Assembly (NCBI GenBank): GCA_946480555.1
Contig: CAMLLE010000027.1
Span: 1-12,376 of the forward strand
Source: an uncultured Verrucomicrobia subdivision 3 bacterium
GTDB taxonomy: Bacteria; Verrucomicrobiota; Verrucomicrobiae; Limisphaerales; CAMLLE01
Direction: 5' to 3'
Length of the DNA stretch: 12,376 nucleotides
Part shown: one piece after another, positions 6,608 to 12,376 of the stretch
Numbering within the stretch: the first letter of the stretch is position 1
Layout of the letters: every line of letters starts with the position of its first letter
Notes under the pieces: model-generated
Databases searched by the model: none
Told to the model about the DNA's origin: nothing
Seen by the model: only the letters and a program-made list of their open reading frames with translations
Translations under genes and position numbers: made by a program

Positions 6608-6668
6608 AAGGATCAAATTCCAAACCAATGGTTGATCGGCGATCGAGATATGGAATTTGAACATCCTT
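6608..6668. repeat. Inverted repeat with 15-bp arms, followed by short direct repeats
   Basis: AAGGAT + CAAATTCCA (6608-6622) is mirrored by TGGAATTTG + ATCCTT (6651-6668), with a 3-base bulge (AAC) on the right arm. The loop contains a smaller AACCA/TGGTT pair. Just after it, 6690-6720 holds related words in tandem, GGAACTCCC, CGAACTCCC and GGAATC. It sits in the 220-base spacer between the NYN gene and the small basic protein. It may end the upstream transcript, but no T-run follows. Confidence 0.5.
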
Positions 6669-6730
6669 GAAACTGGATATTCGAAACTTCCGGAACTCCC
6701 CGAACTCCCGGAATCATCCCAAAATAACCA

Positions 6731-6760
6731 TTGGCATTTGCTCTGCCGCCATGGTATATG
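6731..6760 (+). promoter_or_regulatory. Sigma-70-like promoter of the small basic protein gene
   Basis: TTGGCA (6731-6736, 5 of 6 to TTGACA) is followed after 18 bases by TATATG (6755-6760), preceded by TG at 6752-6753 as in an extended -10 element. Transcription would start near 6767, leaving a leader of about 45 bases before the ATG at 6812. This is the best-looking promoter in the window and fits a short, probably abundant protein. No SD site is seen in the leader, which ends in an A/T-rich tract. Confidence 0.5.
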
Positions 6761-6811
6761 CACCGTCCGCTTTCGATCTGGGGGCGGCGAACGTTTAACG
6801 AATTTTGATTT

Positions 6812-6967
6812 ATGTCACAGCATCGTAGTCTGCGCGCAGCTGCCACTTTGGGCGGCAAACGGAATGTGCTCAAGCGCTTTGAGCGCACGGAACTGCTCAA
6901 GAAGCGCGGTCAGTGGAAAGACGGCGACCGCATCACCGGTCTCCGCAAGACCAAGCCGGAGGCTTGA
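6812..6967 (+). CDS. Small basic protein, Chlamydiae/Verrucomicrobia type
   Basis: This 51-residue protein begins MSQHRSLRAAATLGGKRNVL and continues with KRFERTELLKKRGQWKDGD and a final RITGLRKTK. About 14 residues are Lys or Arg, and it has no membrane helix. The order S-x2-H-x-SL, G-x2-RNVLKR-x-ER, W-x-GD, GL-x-K matches my memory of the family named 'small basic protein, Verrucomicrobia/Chlamydia type' (TIGR04137). Its function is unknown; size, charge and single-copy conservation suggest association with the ribosome or another nucleic acid, which is inference. The ATG at 6812 is the only sensible start and the TGA is at 6965-6967. A promoter-like sequence lies upstream and a large palindrome directly follows. 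The gene is short enough for automatic calling to miss it. Confidence 0.88.
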   Translation: MSQHRSLRAAATLGGKRNVLKRFERTELLKKRGQWKDGDRITGLRKTKPEA

Positions 6968-6975
6968 GCTTTCCT

Positions 6976-7064
6976 CGTTAAAAGCGTTGAAGCATTGAAT
7001 GCGTTGAAGCGGCCACTCGTGGCTGCTTCGCATTTTAACGCTTCAACGTTTTATCCTTTTAACG
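6976..7064. repeat. Large imperfect palindrome between the small basic protein and rluB-like genes
   Basis: Successive arms pair in order: CGTTAAAA (6976-6983) with TTTTAACG (7057-7064), CGTTGAAGC (6985-6993) with GCTTCAACG (7040-7048), ATGCG (6999-7003) with CGCAT (7029-7033), and GAAGCGGCCAC (7006-7016) with GTGGCTGCTTC (7019-7029, one G-U). The apex loop is about 4 bases. The element fills nearly all of the 101-base spacer and ends 4 bases before the downstream GTG start. It could be a terminator-like structure for the small basic protein, a leader structure for the pseudouridine synthase, or a mobile spacer repeat. Left and right halves are also internally repetitive (GCGTTGAAGC twice on the left). 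Confidence 0.7.
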
Positions 7065-7068
7065 AACC

Positions 7069-7782
7069 GTGAGCGTTCGCCTTCAGAAATTCCTCGCCGA
7101 TGCCGGTGTAGCTTCGCGCCGCGCCAGTGAGGAGTTGATCACCGCTGGCCGCGTGGAGGTGAATGGCCAGCCAATCGCGAAGCTGGGATCAAAGGTCGAT
7201 CCGCTGCACGACCGGGTGACTGTGGATGGCAAGGAAGTCCGCGTCAGGCGCAAGCTCTACGTGGCGCTGCACAAACCGCGCGGCTGCGTCTGCTCCCGCA
7301 AAGACGAACTGGAGCGTCCCACCGTTTACGAATTGCTCCCCAAGGAATGGAGCAATCTTTATTCGGTCGGCCGCCTGGATTACGACACGGAAGGTTTGTT
7401 GTTGCTGACCAATGACGGCGATTTCTCCCTGCGCCTGACGCACCCCCGTTACGGAGTCCGGAAGAAGTATGTGGCGACTGTGGACGGGCGCGTCGAACCG
7501 GCGATGCTGGAGAAGTTCGTGCGCGGGATTTTCCATCAGGGCGAGCGTTTGAAAGCCGAGAAGGCGCATTTGGTTTCTGCCAGTTCGCAACGCAGCACCG
7601 TGGAGCTGGAACTTGCGGAAGGCAAGAATCGCGAGGTGCGGCGCCTGTTCGAATCCCAGAACCTGAGCGTGAAACGGCTCGTGCGAATGCAGGTGGGGAA
7701 GATCAAATTGGGTGAGCTGAAGCCCGGAAAATGGCGAACATTGACAGAACCAGAGATTAAATCTCTACTGGCGCAAATATGA
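7069..7782 (+). CDS. RsuA/RluB-family rRNA pseudouridine synthase
   Basis: The enzyme converts a specific uridine in rRNA to pseudouridine. An N-terminal S4 RNA-binding domain covers residues 3-60 (RLQKFLADAGVASRRASEEL, GRVEVNGQ). The catalytic domain follows with VALHKPRG (65-72), GRLDYDTEGLLLLTNDG (101-117) containing the catalytic D104, LTHPRYGVRKKY, and EGKNREVRRLFE near the C-terminus. At 237 residues it is typical. Its sequence is nearest to the RluB/RsuA branch: RluB modifies 23S U2605 and RsuA 16S U516 in E. coli, and I cannot decide between them. The GTG at 7069 is chosen because the S4 domain begins at residue 3; there is no SD site, and the palindrome ends 4 bases upstream. The stop overlaps the SH3 gene as ATGA. 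Confidence 0.93.
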   Translation: MSVRLQKFLADAGVASRRASEELITAGRVEVNGQPIAKLGSKVDPLHDRVTVDGKEVRVRRKLYVALHKPRGCVCSRKDELERPTVYELLPKEWSNLYSVGRLDYDTEGLLLLTNDGDFSLRLTHPRYGVRKKYVATVDGRVEPAMLEKFVRGIFHQGERLKAEKAHLVSASSQRSTVELELAEGKNREVRRLFESQNLSVKRLVRMQVGKIKLGELKPGKWRTLTEPEIKSLLAQI

Positions 7783-8801
7783 ACAAGAAAGTCTGGACGA
7801 TCGTCGCGGCAATGATTTCAACCAGCGTTCTGGCTGACCAGCCGGCGGTTTCATCGGTCAGCAGTGTTCCCGGTTTGCCTGCCGCAGCAGCTGCGCCTGC
7901 TTCGAAAGTTTCCTCTGTCAGCGAGCTGCGAACCGTTCCCTTGGTTCCTGGTCCCGCAGTCGTTTCTGCCCGGCGCGTCAATGTCCGCGGTCGAGCGGGC
8001 CTCATCGGTGAAGTGATCGGCAAACTCACCAACGGCGAACCGGTGACGGTGATCGAAGAAGTTGCGCTGAAGAACTCAAAACCGGACGAGCCGTCCGTCT
8101 GGGCGAAGATCAAACTGCCCGATTCCATTCCCGTCTGGGTGCATGGTTCGTTTGTGGATCGCTCGGCGATGACCGTGAAGGCGAACCGGCTGAACCTCCG
8201 CGGCGGCCCGGGTGAGAATTACAGCGTGCTTGGCCGGATCGAACGGGGACAAGCGATTCGCGAACTGCAGGCAAAGGGCGATTGGATTCAGATCGAAGCT
8301 CCGGCGGACGCGTATGCCTTCGTGGCTGCTTCTTACCTGAAACAGGAAGCCGCTCCTGCGATCGTCTCCGAACCCACGCCAGCGCCGGAGATTGCCGCAA
8401 CCGAACCGGCAACCGTGATTGAGACTCCGGCCATTGCGCCAGCGACCGAGATTCCGGAAATCGGTTCCACGGAAACACCAGTGGTTGCTCCTGAAATCAC
8501 CGACGCTCCGACGGAGACACCGGCGCCGGAGATTGCCGCCATTGAAGAACCGCTGCCGCCGCGCATCGTGCAGCGCGAGGGAATCGTTCGCAGCACGCTG
8601 AGCATTCAGGCGCCGACGGATTACGCGCTTTACAGCCCGGAGAATCTTCGCGCGATCAATTACCTCTTCAGCACCTCAACCAACCTGGATCTGAGCCGCT
8701 ACAAAGGGCTGCACATCATCGTGACGGGCGAAGAAGGCTTGGACGAACGTTGGAAAAACACGCCGGTCATCACGATCCAGCAAATCCGCGTGGTCGAGTA
8801 A
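7779..8801 (+). CDS. Exported protein with two bacterial SH3 domains, PAET-rich linker and an unrecognised C-terminal domain
   Basis: The 340-residue product starts with a signal peptide (residues 1-19, MNKK then a hydrophobic core, cleavage likely after SVLA-D). Two SH3b domains follow: about 60-128, with VNVRGRAG at 67-74, and about 133-190, with LNLRGGPG at 138-145 and the W-x-I strand plus VAASYL end. Such domains often bind cell-wall peptides or act as exported scaffolds. Residues 190-260 are a Pro/Ala/Glu/Thr linker with an internal repeat of APEIAA. The last 75 residues (from GIVRSTLSIQAP) form an alpha/beta segment I do not recognise, containing YKGLHIIVTGEE and ending ITIQQIRVVE. It overlaps rluB by 4 bases and folD by 1 base, so is probably co-translated with both, an unusual position for an envelope protein. 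SH3 identity is good; function unknown. Confidence 0.85.
   Translation: MNKKVWTIVAAMISTSVLADQPAVSSVSSVPGLPAAAAAPASKVSSVSELRTVPLVPGPAVVSARRVNVRGRAGLIGEVIGKLTNGEPVTVIEEVALKNSKPDEPSVWAKIKLPDSIPVWVHGSFVDRSAMTVKANRLNLRGGPGENYSVLGRIERGQAIRELQAKGDWIQIEAPADAYAFVAASYLKQEAAPAIVSEPTPAPEIAATEPATVIETPAIAPATEIPEIGSTETPVVAPEITDAPTETPAPEIAAIEEPLPPRIVQREGIVRSTLSIQAPTDYALYSPENLRAINYLFSTSTNLDLSRYKGLHIIVTGEEGLDERWKNTPVITIQQIRVVE
8382..8539 (+). repeat. 17-bp direct repeat inside the SH3-protein linker
   Basis: GCGCCGGAGATTGCCGC occurs identically at 8382-8398 and 8523-8539, both in the same reading phase and coding for APEIAA. The near-identical DNA in a low-complexity linker points to repeat expansion by slippage or recombination. 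Deletion between the copies would remove 141 bases, which is in frame. Confidence 0.6.
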
Positions 8802-9688
8802 TGGCGCTGGGCAATCTCATCGATGGCAAGGCCATCTCTGCCCAGTTGCTGGGAGAGCTGGCGGAGCGGGTGGCAGCGTTGAAACAGCGCGGCGTTCAGC
8901 CTGGGCTGGCGTTTGTGCGCGTGGGCGAAGATCCCGCCTCCAAGGTTTACGTGGGTCGCAAGGAGAAGGCATGCGCCGATCTGGGGATTTTCTCTGAGAC
9001 GCATGTTCTGGCCGCAAACGCCAGCGAGGTAGAGTTGCTTCAGTTGATCGCAAAGTTGAATGCGGATCGGCGGCTGCATGGCATTCTCGTCCAGGCACCG
9101 CTGCCCAAGCAGATTCGCGAGGCCGTCGTTTATTCCACGGTCCTTCCCGAAAAGGACGTGGATGGTTTTCATCCCGTGAACGTTGGGAAGTTGATGTTGG
9201 GCGATCCGACAGGATTTCATCCCTGCACGCCAGCGGGAATCCGCGAATTGCTGATTCGCACCAACGTGAACACCAGCGGTGCGGAAGTGGTCGTGCTCGG
9301 TCGCGGAAACATCGTGGGGAAACCGATGACTGCGATGCTGTGCCAGAAAGACAAGGGCGCAAACGCGACGGTGACGCTCTGCCATTCTGCGACGCGCGAC
9401 GTGAAGGCGCATTGCCGGCGTGCGGACATCATCATCGCTGCGATGGGCGTGGCGGAGTTTGTGAAGGCGGAAATGGTGAAGCCTGGCGCGGTGGTGATCG
9501 ATGTGGGTGTGAATCGCGTTCCTGATGCGACATCGAAGACGGGCACCAAGCTGGTCGGAGACGTGGACTTCGCCGCCATTCAGCCAATCGCTGGAAAGAT
9601 TACGCCCAATCCTGGTGGCGTGGGTCCAATGACGATTGCGATGCTGATGCAGAACACGGTTCGCGCGGCGGAAATGACTTTGAAATGA
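8801..9688 (+). CDS. folD: Bifunctional methylenetetrahydrofolate dehydrogenase / methenyltetrahydrofolate cyclohydrolase
   Basis: FolD interconverts 5,10-methylene-, methenyl- and 10-formyl-tetrahydrofolate in the cytoplasm, supplying one-carbon units for purines and initiator formyl-Met. All key residues are present in the 295-residue protein: Y50 and K54 in YVGRK, Q98 in GILVQAPLP, D121 in KDVDGFHP, PCTP at 141-144, the Rossmann loop LGRGNIVGKP at 166-175, and the end signature TPNPGGVGPMT at 268-278 (the second P of TPVPGGVGP is retained; V is N here). The start is ATG 8801, whose A is the last base of the preceding TAA (TAATG). A frame open to 8750 lies in the SH3 gene and adds residues with no family match. 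Upstream genes are rluB-like and SH3; the folD mRNA appears to depend on them. Identity certain. Confidence 0.97.
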   Translation: MALGNLIDGKAISAQLLGELAERVAALKQRGVQPGLAFVRVGEDPASKVYVGRKEKACADLGIFSETHVLAANASEVELLQLIAKLNADRRLHGILVQAPLPKQIREAVVYSTVLPEKDVDGFHPVNVGKLMLGDPTGFHPCTPAGIRELLIRTNVNTSGAEVVVLGRGNIVGKPMTAMLCQKDKGANATVTLCHSATRDVKAHCRRADIIIAAMGVAEFVKAEMVKPGAVVIDVGVNRVPDATSKTGTKLVGDVDFAAIQPIAGKITPNPGGVGPMTIAMLMQNTVRAAEMTLK

Positions 9689-9697
9689 TTGAACGAA

Positions 9698-9776
9698 GTT
9701 TCGGGTTTGTTGTTTTGAGTTTCGTGACGTGAACGTGCTCAGGCTCAACTCGGAACCCGAAACCTAAACTCGAAAC
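9698..9776. repeat. Imperfect inverted repeat in the folD-downstream spacer
   Basis: GTTTCGGGTT (9698-9707) pairs perfectly with AACCCGAAAC (9754-9763), and the flanking bases keep a weaker match so that the arms 9698-9724 and 9748-9776 are related (GAGTTTCG, CTCGAAAC). The words GAAAC, CGAAAC and CTCGAAAC recur within the right arm. It occupies most of the 98-base spacer between folD and the next gene. There is no T-run, so termination is uncertain. Confidence 0.45.
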
Positions 9777-9786
9777 CAAAAGAAGA

Positions 9787-10239
9787 ATGCAACCCACCCG
9801 AATTTTACCCGACCTGCAATGCTCGCTGTTGTGCGAAGAAATCCGCCAGGAAATCACCGGCAATTTCTTTCTCGTCGGCGTCATTAATTTCATCCGCGTG
9901 CCGCAATTGCCGGTCGTTGCGCTCAAGCTCAGCGTGTTCAATCGCTGGACGGCTGGCATCGGCCAGTTCACTGAGAACGTGCGGTTGATCGCTCCGGATC
10001 AAACGACTGTGCTGCGCAAAGGCGAAGTGAAGTTCGCGTTGCAGGACGCGAATCTGCATGCCACGAACGTCACGGTGTTCGGTCAGGTCGAATTCAAGGT
10101 TCCGGGAACCTACTACGTTGAAGTGCTCGTCGATGATGTGATGAAGCTGCGTTATCCCGTGCCGCTGATCCTCCAGCCGCCGCAGGGACAGAATCCCGAG
10201 CAGCCCGGCGCCGGTGCGCCGCCGGCCCCGCAGCAGTAA
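9787..10239 (+). CDS. DUF6941-like small protein of unknown function
   Basis: The protein has 150 residues. It contains MQPTRILPDLQCSLLCEEIR at the start, LVGVINFIRVPQLPVV (29-44), then GEVKFALQD and a beta-rich end GTYYVEVLVDDVMKLRYPVPL (about 102-122). A Pro/Gln-rich tail closes it. The arrangement (early 'CEEIRQE', a 'FLVGV' strand, and a final immunoglobulin-like 'YVEVLVDD' strand) fits proteins labelled DUF6941 in my memory; I cannot confirm by search. No signal peptide or membrane helix is apparent, so a cytosolic protein is likely. The ATG at 9787 follows a 98-base spacer carrying an inverted repeat. A good terminator follows the stop by 16 bases, so it may be its own unit or the end of the rluB-folD one. 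Function unknown. Confidence 0.7.
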   Translation: MQPTRILPDLQCSLLCEEIRQEITGNFFLVGVINFIRVPQLPVVALKLSVFNRWTAGIGQFTENVRLIAPDQTTVLRKGEVKFALQDANLHATNVTVFGQVEFKVPGTYYVEVLVDDVMKLRYPVPLILQPPQGQNPEQPGAGAPPAPQQ

Positions 10240-10255
10240 GCTTCAAATTTTGAGG

Positions 10256-10294
10256 AAGCCCGATGAATGTTTGACTCATCGGGCTTTTTGTTTT
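10256..10294 (+). terminator. Rho-independent terminator
   Basis: AAGCCCGATGA (10256-10266) pairs perfectly over 11 bases with TCATCGGGCTT (10276-10286) around a 9-base loop. A T-rich tract (TTTTTGTTTT) follows through 10294. It starts 16 bases after the stop at 10239 and ends 20 bases before the next ATG. It is the cleanest terminator in the window and separates the DUF6941-like gene from the membrane protein gene. Confidence 0.88.
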
Positions 10295-10313
10295 CACTGC
10301 CGGTTGTCTGATC

Positions 10314-11186
10314 ATGATTCGCGACTGGCTCAAGCTGAATTCCGCGTGGCAGCCGTTTACATTCGGCGGCGTGGCGGCATTCGCCCGAACGTCGCTGACA
10401 CGGCTGCTGTTGTTTCAACTGGTATTCGCCCTGACCACGGCGGGAACAGTTGTCTGGTTTTTGAATCGAGCCTGGCGGCCGGTTGTCGAGCGAGCCATCG
10501 ACCAGCTACCTGATTCGGGCGAAATCCGGGGTGGACAGCTCACGTGGACCGATGCTTCGCCGAAGCTGCTTTCGGAGAATTCCTTTCTCGCCTTCAACGT
10601 GGATCTGAATCACGGCGGAACGATTCGCGTTCCGGCGCACATTCAGGTGGAATTTGGCGCCCGTGACGTGCGGATCTTTTCCCTGTTCGGCTTCTGGCAG
10701 CGGGATTACGCCACCGACGGCTGGATCGTCGATTTCAACAAGCCGAGGCTTGAGCCATGGTGGGGCGCCTGGCGTGTGCCGATGTTGTGGATTGTTTTCG
10801 GGGCGACATCCATCGGGCTCCTAATCGCTTGGTGGGTGTTGGCGACGTTATATTTTTTTCCAACGTGGCTGATCGCTTTTTTTTCCAACCGGCAGCTTTC
10901 GGTTGGCGGAAGTTGGAAGATCGCCGGGGCGGCATTGCTGCCAGCCGGTTTGCTGATGACGGCGGGAATCTTTTTCTACGGCGTCGGTGCGATTGGGTTG
11001 ATCGAATTGCTTGGCATCCATGGCGTGCATTGGCTGATGGGGATTACCTTTTGGATCGGTGCCACGCAGAAGTTGCCGCGCACGGAATGTGGGGAGCCGG
11101 GAACGAATCCCTTTGATCCAAAGCCATCCGGTGAAGTCTCTGCCAAGCCGTCCAAACCCAAGAACCCGTTTCAGAAGCCTTCGTAG
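10314..11186 (+). CDS. Unrecognised membrane protein, four predicted helices
   Basis: I do not recognise this 290-residue protein with certainty. One helix (about 30-50) is followed by a polar domain of about 100 residues (52-153) with ELPD-like text at 64-68, GGQLTWTDASPKLL, a beta-rich N-H-G-G-T-I-R-V-P strand and a GFWQRDY turn. Three more helices follow (about 155-182, 201-224, 226-250). A soluble Pro/Lys-rich tail from 252 contains two NPF motifs and ends NPFQKPS. The layout (one TM, a 'G.L' loop, three TMs) recalls DUF1189-type proteins, but the match is too weak to name. Two poly-T runs, 7 and 8 bases long, in the 10849-10886 region code for F codons; the frame continues through both. 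The ATG at 10314 follows the terminator directly, so a new promoter should lie in or near 10240-10313. Function unknown. Confidence 0.75.
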   Translation: MIRDWLKLNSAWQPFTFGGVAAFARTSLTRLLLFQLVFALTTAGTVVWFLNRAWRPVVERAIDQLPDSGEIRGGQLTWTDASPKLLSENSFLAFNVDLNHGGTIRVPAHIQVEFGARDVRIFSLFGFWQRDYATDGWIVDFNKPRLEPWWGAWRVPMLWIVFGATSIGLLIAWWVLATLYFFPTWLIAFFSNRQLSVGGSWKIAGAALLPAGLLMTAGIFFYGVGAIGLIELLGIHGVHWLMGITFWIGATQKLPRTECGEPGTNPFDPKPSGEVSAKPSKPKNPFQKPS

Positions 11187-11242
11187 CGCGAGTTGTCGCA
11201 AGTCATATTGCACGTGCCAGATGCTTCGTTTAGCTTCGCCCC

Positions 11243-12007
11243 ATGACCGTCCGCGTCGCCCGCCTGCTCGCCGCCGTCCTGCTCATCGCAGGAATGGCTG
11301 GCTGCGTGCCGACGGGTTCAAGCGAGTTTGATGAAGAGAAGGAACCGCATTTCCTTGAGGGGAAGAAGGCGATCAACACGATGGATTACCGGGGGGCGAT
11401 CGAGGAATTTGAGAAGGCGCTTGAGGTGAACCCGCGAAACTCGAAGGCGCATTCGCAGTTGGGCTGGCTTTACGAGGAAAAGGAATCCGATCCGGCGGCG
11501 GCGATTTACCATTACGAGCGTTACCTGCGACTTCGCCCGGGCTCCGACAATGTCGAAGTGATTCGGCAACGGATCATGAACTGCAAACAGGACCTGGCCA
11601 AAACGGTCTGGCCCTTGCCGATCGCGCCGAGCATGCAACGACAGTTCGAGCAGTTGCTGGACGAGAACAAGCGGTTGAAGGAAGAAAATGATCGGCTGAA
11701 GTTCTACATTGCGTCGCGTCCGGCGCCGCCGACGAATCCGCCGATGATTCCCATCCATCCCTCGGCAAACCCAGTCGGGTCAGCTCTGCCTGCATCTCCG
11801 GTCATTCGCTCCAATCCTGTTTCAATACGCGTTCCAGCTGCAGTGGCAACCACGCACGTCATCCAATCGGGCGATACGCTGGCGAGCATTGCACGTCGAT
11901 ACAACGTCAGGCTGAGCGCGCTTTCGGCGGCAAATCCGACTTTGAATCCGCGCCGGATGCGGCCGGGGCAGGTCATCAATATTCCGCGCGATTCAATCAC
12001 TCGGTGA
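11243..12007 (+). CDS. Lipoprotein with TPR, coiled coil and LysM domains
   Basis: A lipoprotein signal (residues 1-20, LLIAGMAG then C21) suggests attachment to a membrane facing the periplasm. Residues 34-113 contain two TPR-like units (FLEGKKAINTMDYRGAIEEF, AKAL-type ALEVNPRNSKAH, then YHYERYLRLRPG), used for protein contacts. Residues 132-156 form a short heptad-like coiled coil (LLDENKRLKEENDRLK). A Pro/Ser/Asn-rich linker of about 45 residues leads to a C-terminal LysM (205-249): HVIQSGDTLASIARRY, then ANPTLNP and PGQVINIP, which binds N-acetylglucosamine in peptidoglycan. The protein could tether partners to the cell wall. Of 254 residues all parts are visible, so it is complete. The ATG at 11243 is the only start giving a proper signal peptide. 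It lies 56 bases after the membrane protein and may be co-transcribed with it. Confidence 0.87.
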   Translation: MTVRVARLLAAVLLIAGMAGCVPTGSSEFDEEKEPHFLEGKKAINTMDYRGAIEEFEKALEVNPRNSKAHSQLGWLYEEKESDPAAAIYHYERYLRLRPGSDNVEVIRQRIMNCKQDLAKTVWPLPIAPSMQRQFEQLLDENKRLKEENDRLKFYIASRPAPPTNPPMIPIHPSANPVGSALPASPVIRSNPVSIRVPAAVATTHVIQSGDTLASIARRYNVRLSALSAANPTLNPRRMRPGQVINIPRDSITR

Positions 12008-12174
12008 GTTGACTTGCCGCAAGAAGTTTGAACAATGAACGCGGATCGGGGTCTATGGTTCAGCCGAAGGGATGGGATTGGGTGGAGCGGCGGGTCCGTA
12101 TAGTTCTCTGAAAGAAGTGATTGAACCGAAAACAGGATGTAGTTTGATTGACCGGGAGGTGCTGGAAGAATCGG

Positions 12175-12204
12175 TTGACAGCTTTATCGATTTTCAGCTA
12201 CAAG
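12175..12204 (+). promoter_or_regulatory. Possible sigma-70-like promoter of the gene at the right edge
   Basis: A perfect TTGACA at 12175-12180 is followed after 18 bases by TACAAG (12199-12204, 4 of 6 to TATAAT). The transcript would start near 12210, leaving about 45 bases of leader before the ATG. The rest of the 242-base spacer 12008-12255 shows no ORF, hairpin or repeat that I would report. Confidence 0.45.
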
Positions 12205-12255
12205 GTTGCCGTTTTACTGTGGGCACTGCCTCTCGGGTGTAAACGCTTAATGACT

Positions 12256-12376
12256 ATGAACAAAATTGTTGTTTCCATCGGAATGGCCGCCGTGGGCGCC
12301 TCCGCTCTTCAGAACGCCTCTGCTCAGAATCTGGGCGCGCCAGACCAGAGTAAGTTTTGGTCTGTGACCGCCAACC
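12256..12376 (+). CDS. Start of an exported protein, possibly an outer-membrane beta-barrel
   Basis: Only the first 40 residues are in the window. They read MNKIVVSIGMAAVGASAL then QNASAQ. This is a clear Sec signal peptide, with likely cleavage after ASA or SAQ, and the mature part begins NLGAPDQSKFWSVTAN. The segment SKFWSV-TAN recalls the N-terminus of verrucomicrobial outer-membrane beta-barrel proteins of the kind annotated as hypothetical, but too little is present to be sure. Translation could start at 12256 or at the in-frame ATG 12250 (adding two residues); MNK is the more typical signal start. No SD site is visible. Confidence 0.6.
   Translation, partial: MNKIVVSIGMAAVGASALQNASAQNLGAPDQSKFWSVTAN

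Noticed and set aside
8750..8800. 17-residue N-terminal extension of FolD
   Set aside because: It lies inside the SH3 gene; the family homology begins at the ATG in the TAATG junction.
8699..9748. 349-residue ORF on the minus strand across folD
   Set aside because: It is antisense to a complete, motif-verified folD, has a His/Arg-rich composition typical of reverse-frame reading of GC-rich genes, and shows no domain.
10849..10886. Possible frameshift at two poly-T runs in the membrane protein gene
   Set aside because: The frame stays open through both runs and the protein remains coherent with helices on both sides, so no frameshift is needed.
1..12376. CRISPR arrays, tRNA/rRNA genes, transposases, phage or toxin-antitoxin genes
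   Set aside because: No regularly spaced identical repeats, no cloverleaf with a T-arm motif, and no protein matching these classes were seen on either strand.

Overview
The window reads as an ordinary chromosomal stretch of a fairly GC-rich member of the Verrucomicrobiota, probably on the Pedosphaera/Limisphaerales side. The strongest pointer is a 51-residue small basic protein at 6812-6967, of a family I know only from the Chlamydiae/Verrucomicrobia group. Supporting signs are an Agl23-like membrane protein, a DUF2851 protein, frequent GTG/TTG starts, weak or absent Shine-Dalgarno sites, and spacers holding long imperfect inverted repeats. The taxonomic call is an inference from gene content.

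Layout, left to right. (1) 1-1582: the C-terminal part of an Agl23/PMT-like membrane protein overlaps an ApbE-type FAD:protein FMN transferase. (2) 1753-2502: infC (IF-3), on its own rather than with rpmI-rplT, with a TTG start that overlaps the stop of a 10-codon upstream ORF. (3) 2712-4202, minus strand: a DUF2851 protein, convergent with infC and divergent from proB. (4) 4272-6010: proB and mazG, joined by a GTGA overlap. (5) 6117-6590: a YacP-like NYN-domain RNase. (6) 6812-6967: the small basic protein, behind a good sigma-70-like promoter. (7) 7069-9688: an RsuA/RluB pseudouridine synthase, a two-SH3 exported protein and folD, joined by ATGA and TAATG overlaps. (8) 9787-10239: a small protein that looks like DUF6941, ended by a clear rho-independent terminator. 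(9) 10314-11186: an unrecognised four-helix membrane protein. (10) 11243-12007: a TPR/coiled-coil/LysM lipoprotein. (11) 12256 onward: the start of an exported, possibly outer-membrane protein.

Functionally the window mixes translation (IF-3, pseudouridine synthase, NYN RNase, small basic protein), core metabolism (ProB, FolD, MazG, ApbE) and envelope proteins (Agl23-like, SH3, LysM, membrane and exported proteins). I saw no CRISPR array, tRNA, rRNA, transposase, phage gene or toxin-antitoxin pair, and no gene-free stretch over about 250 bases.

I did not find a clear novel multi-gene system. The items most worth a second look are: the infC leader; the C-x6-C-x2-C motif in the DUF2851 protein, which resembles an iron-sulfur loop; the shortened second half of MazG; the SH3 protein translated between rluB and folD; and the family of spacer-resident inverted repeats, above all the roughly 90-base palindrome at 6976-7064.
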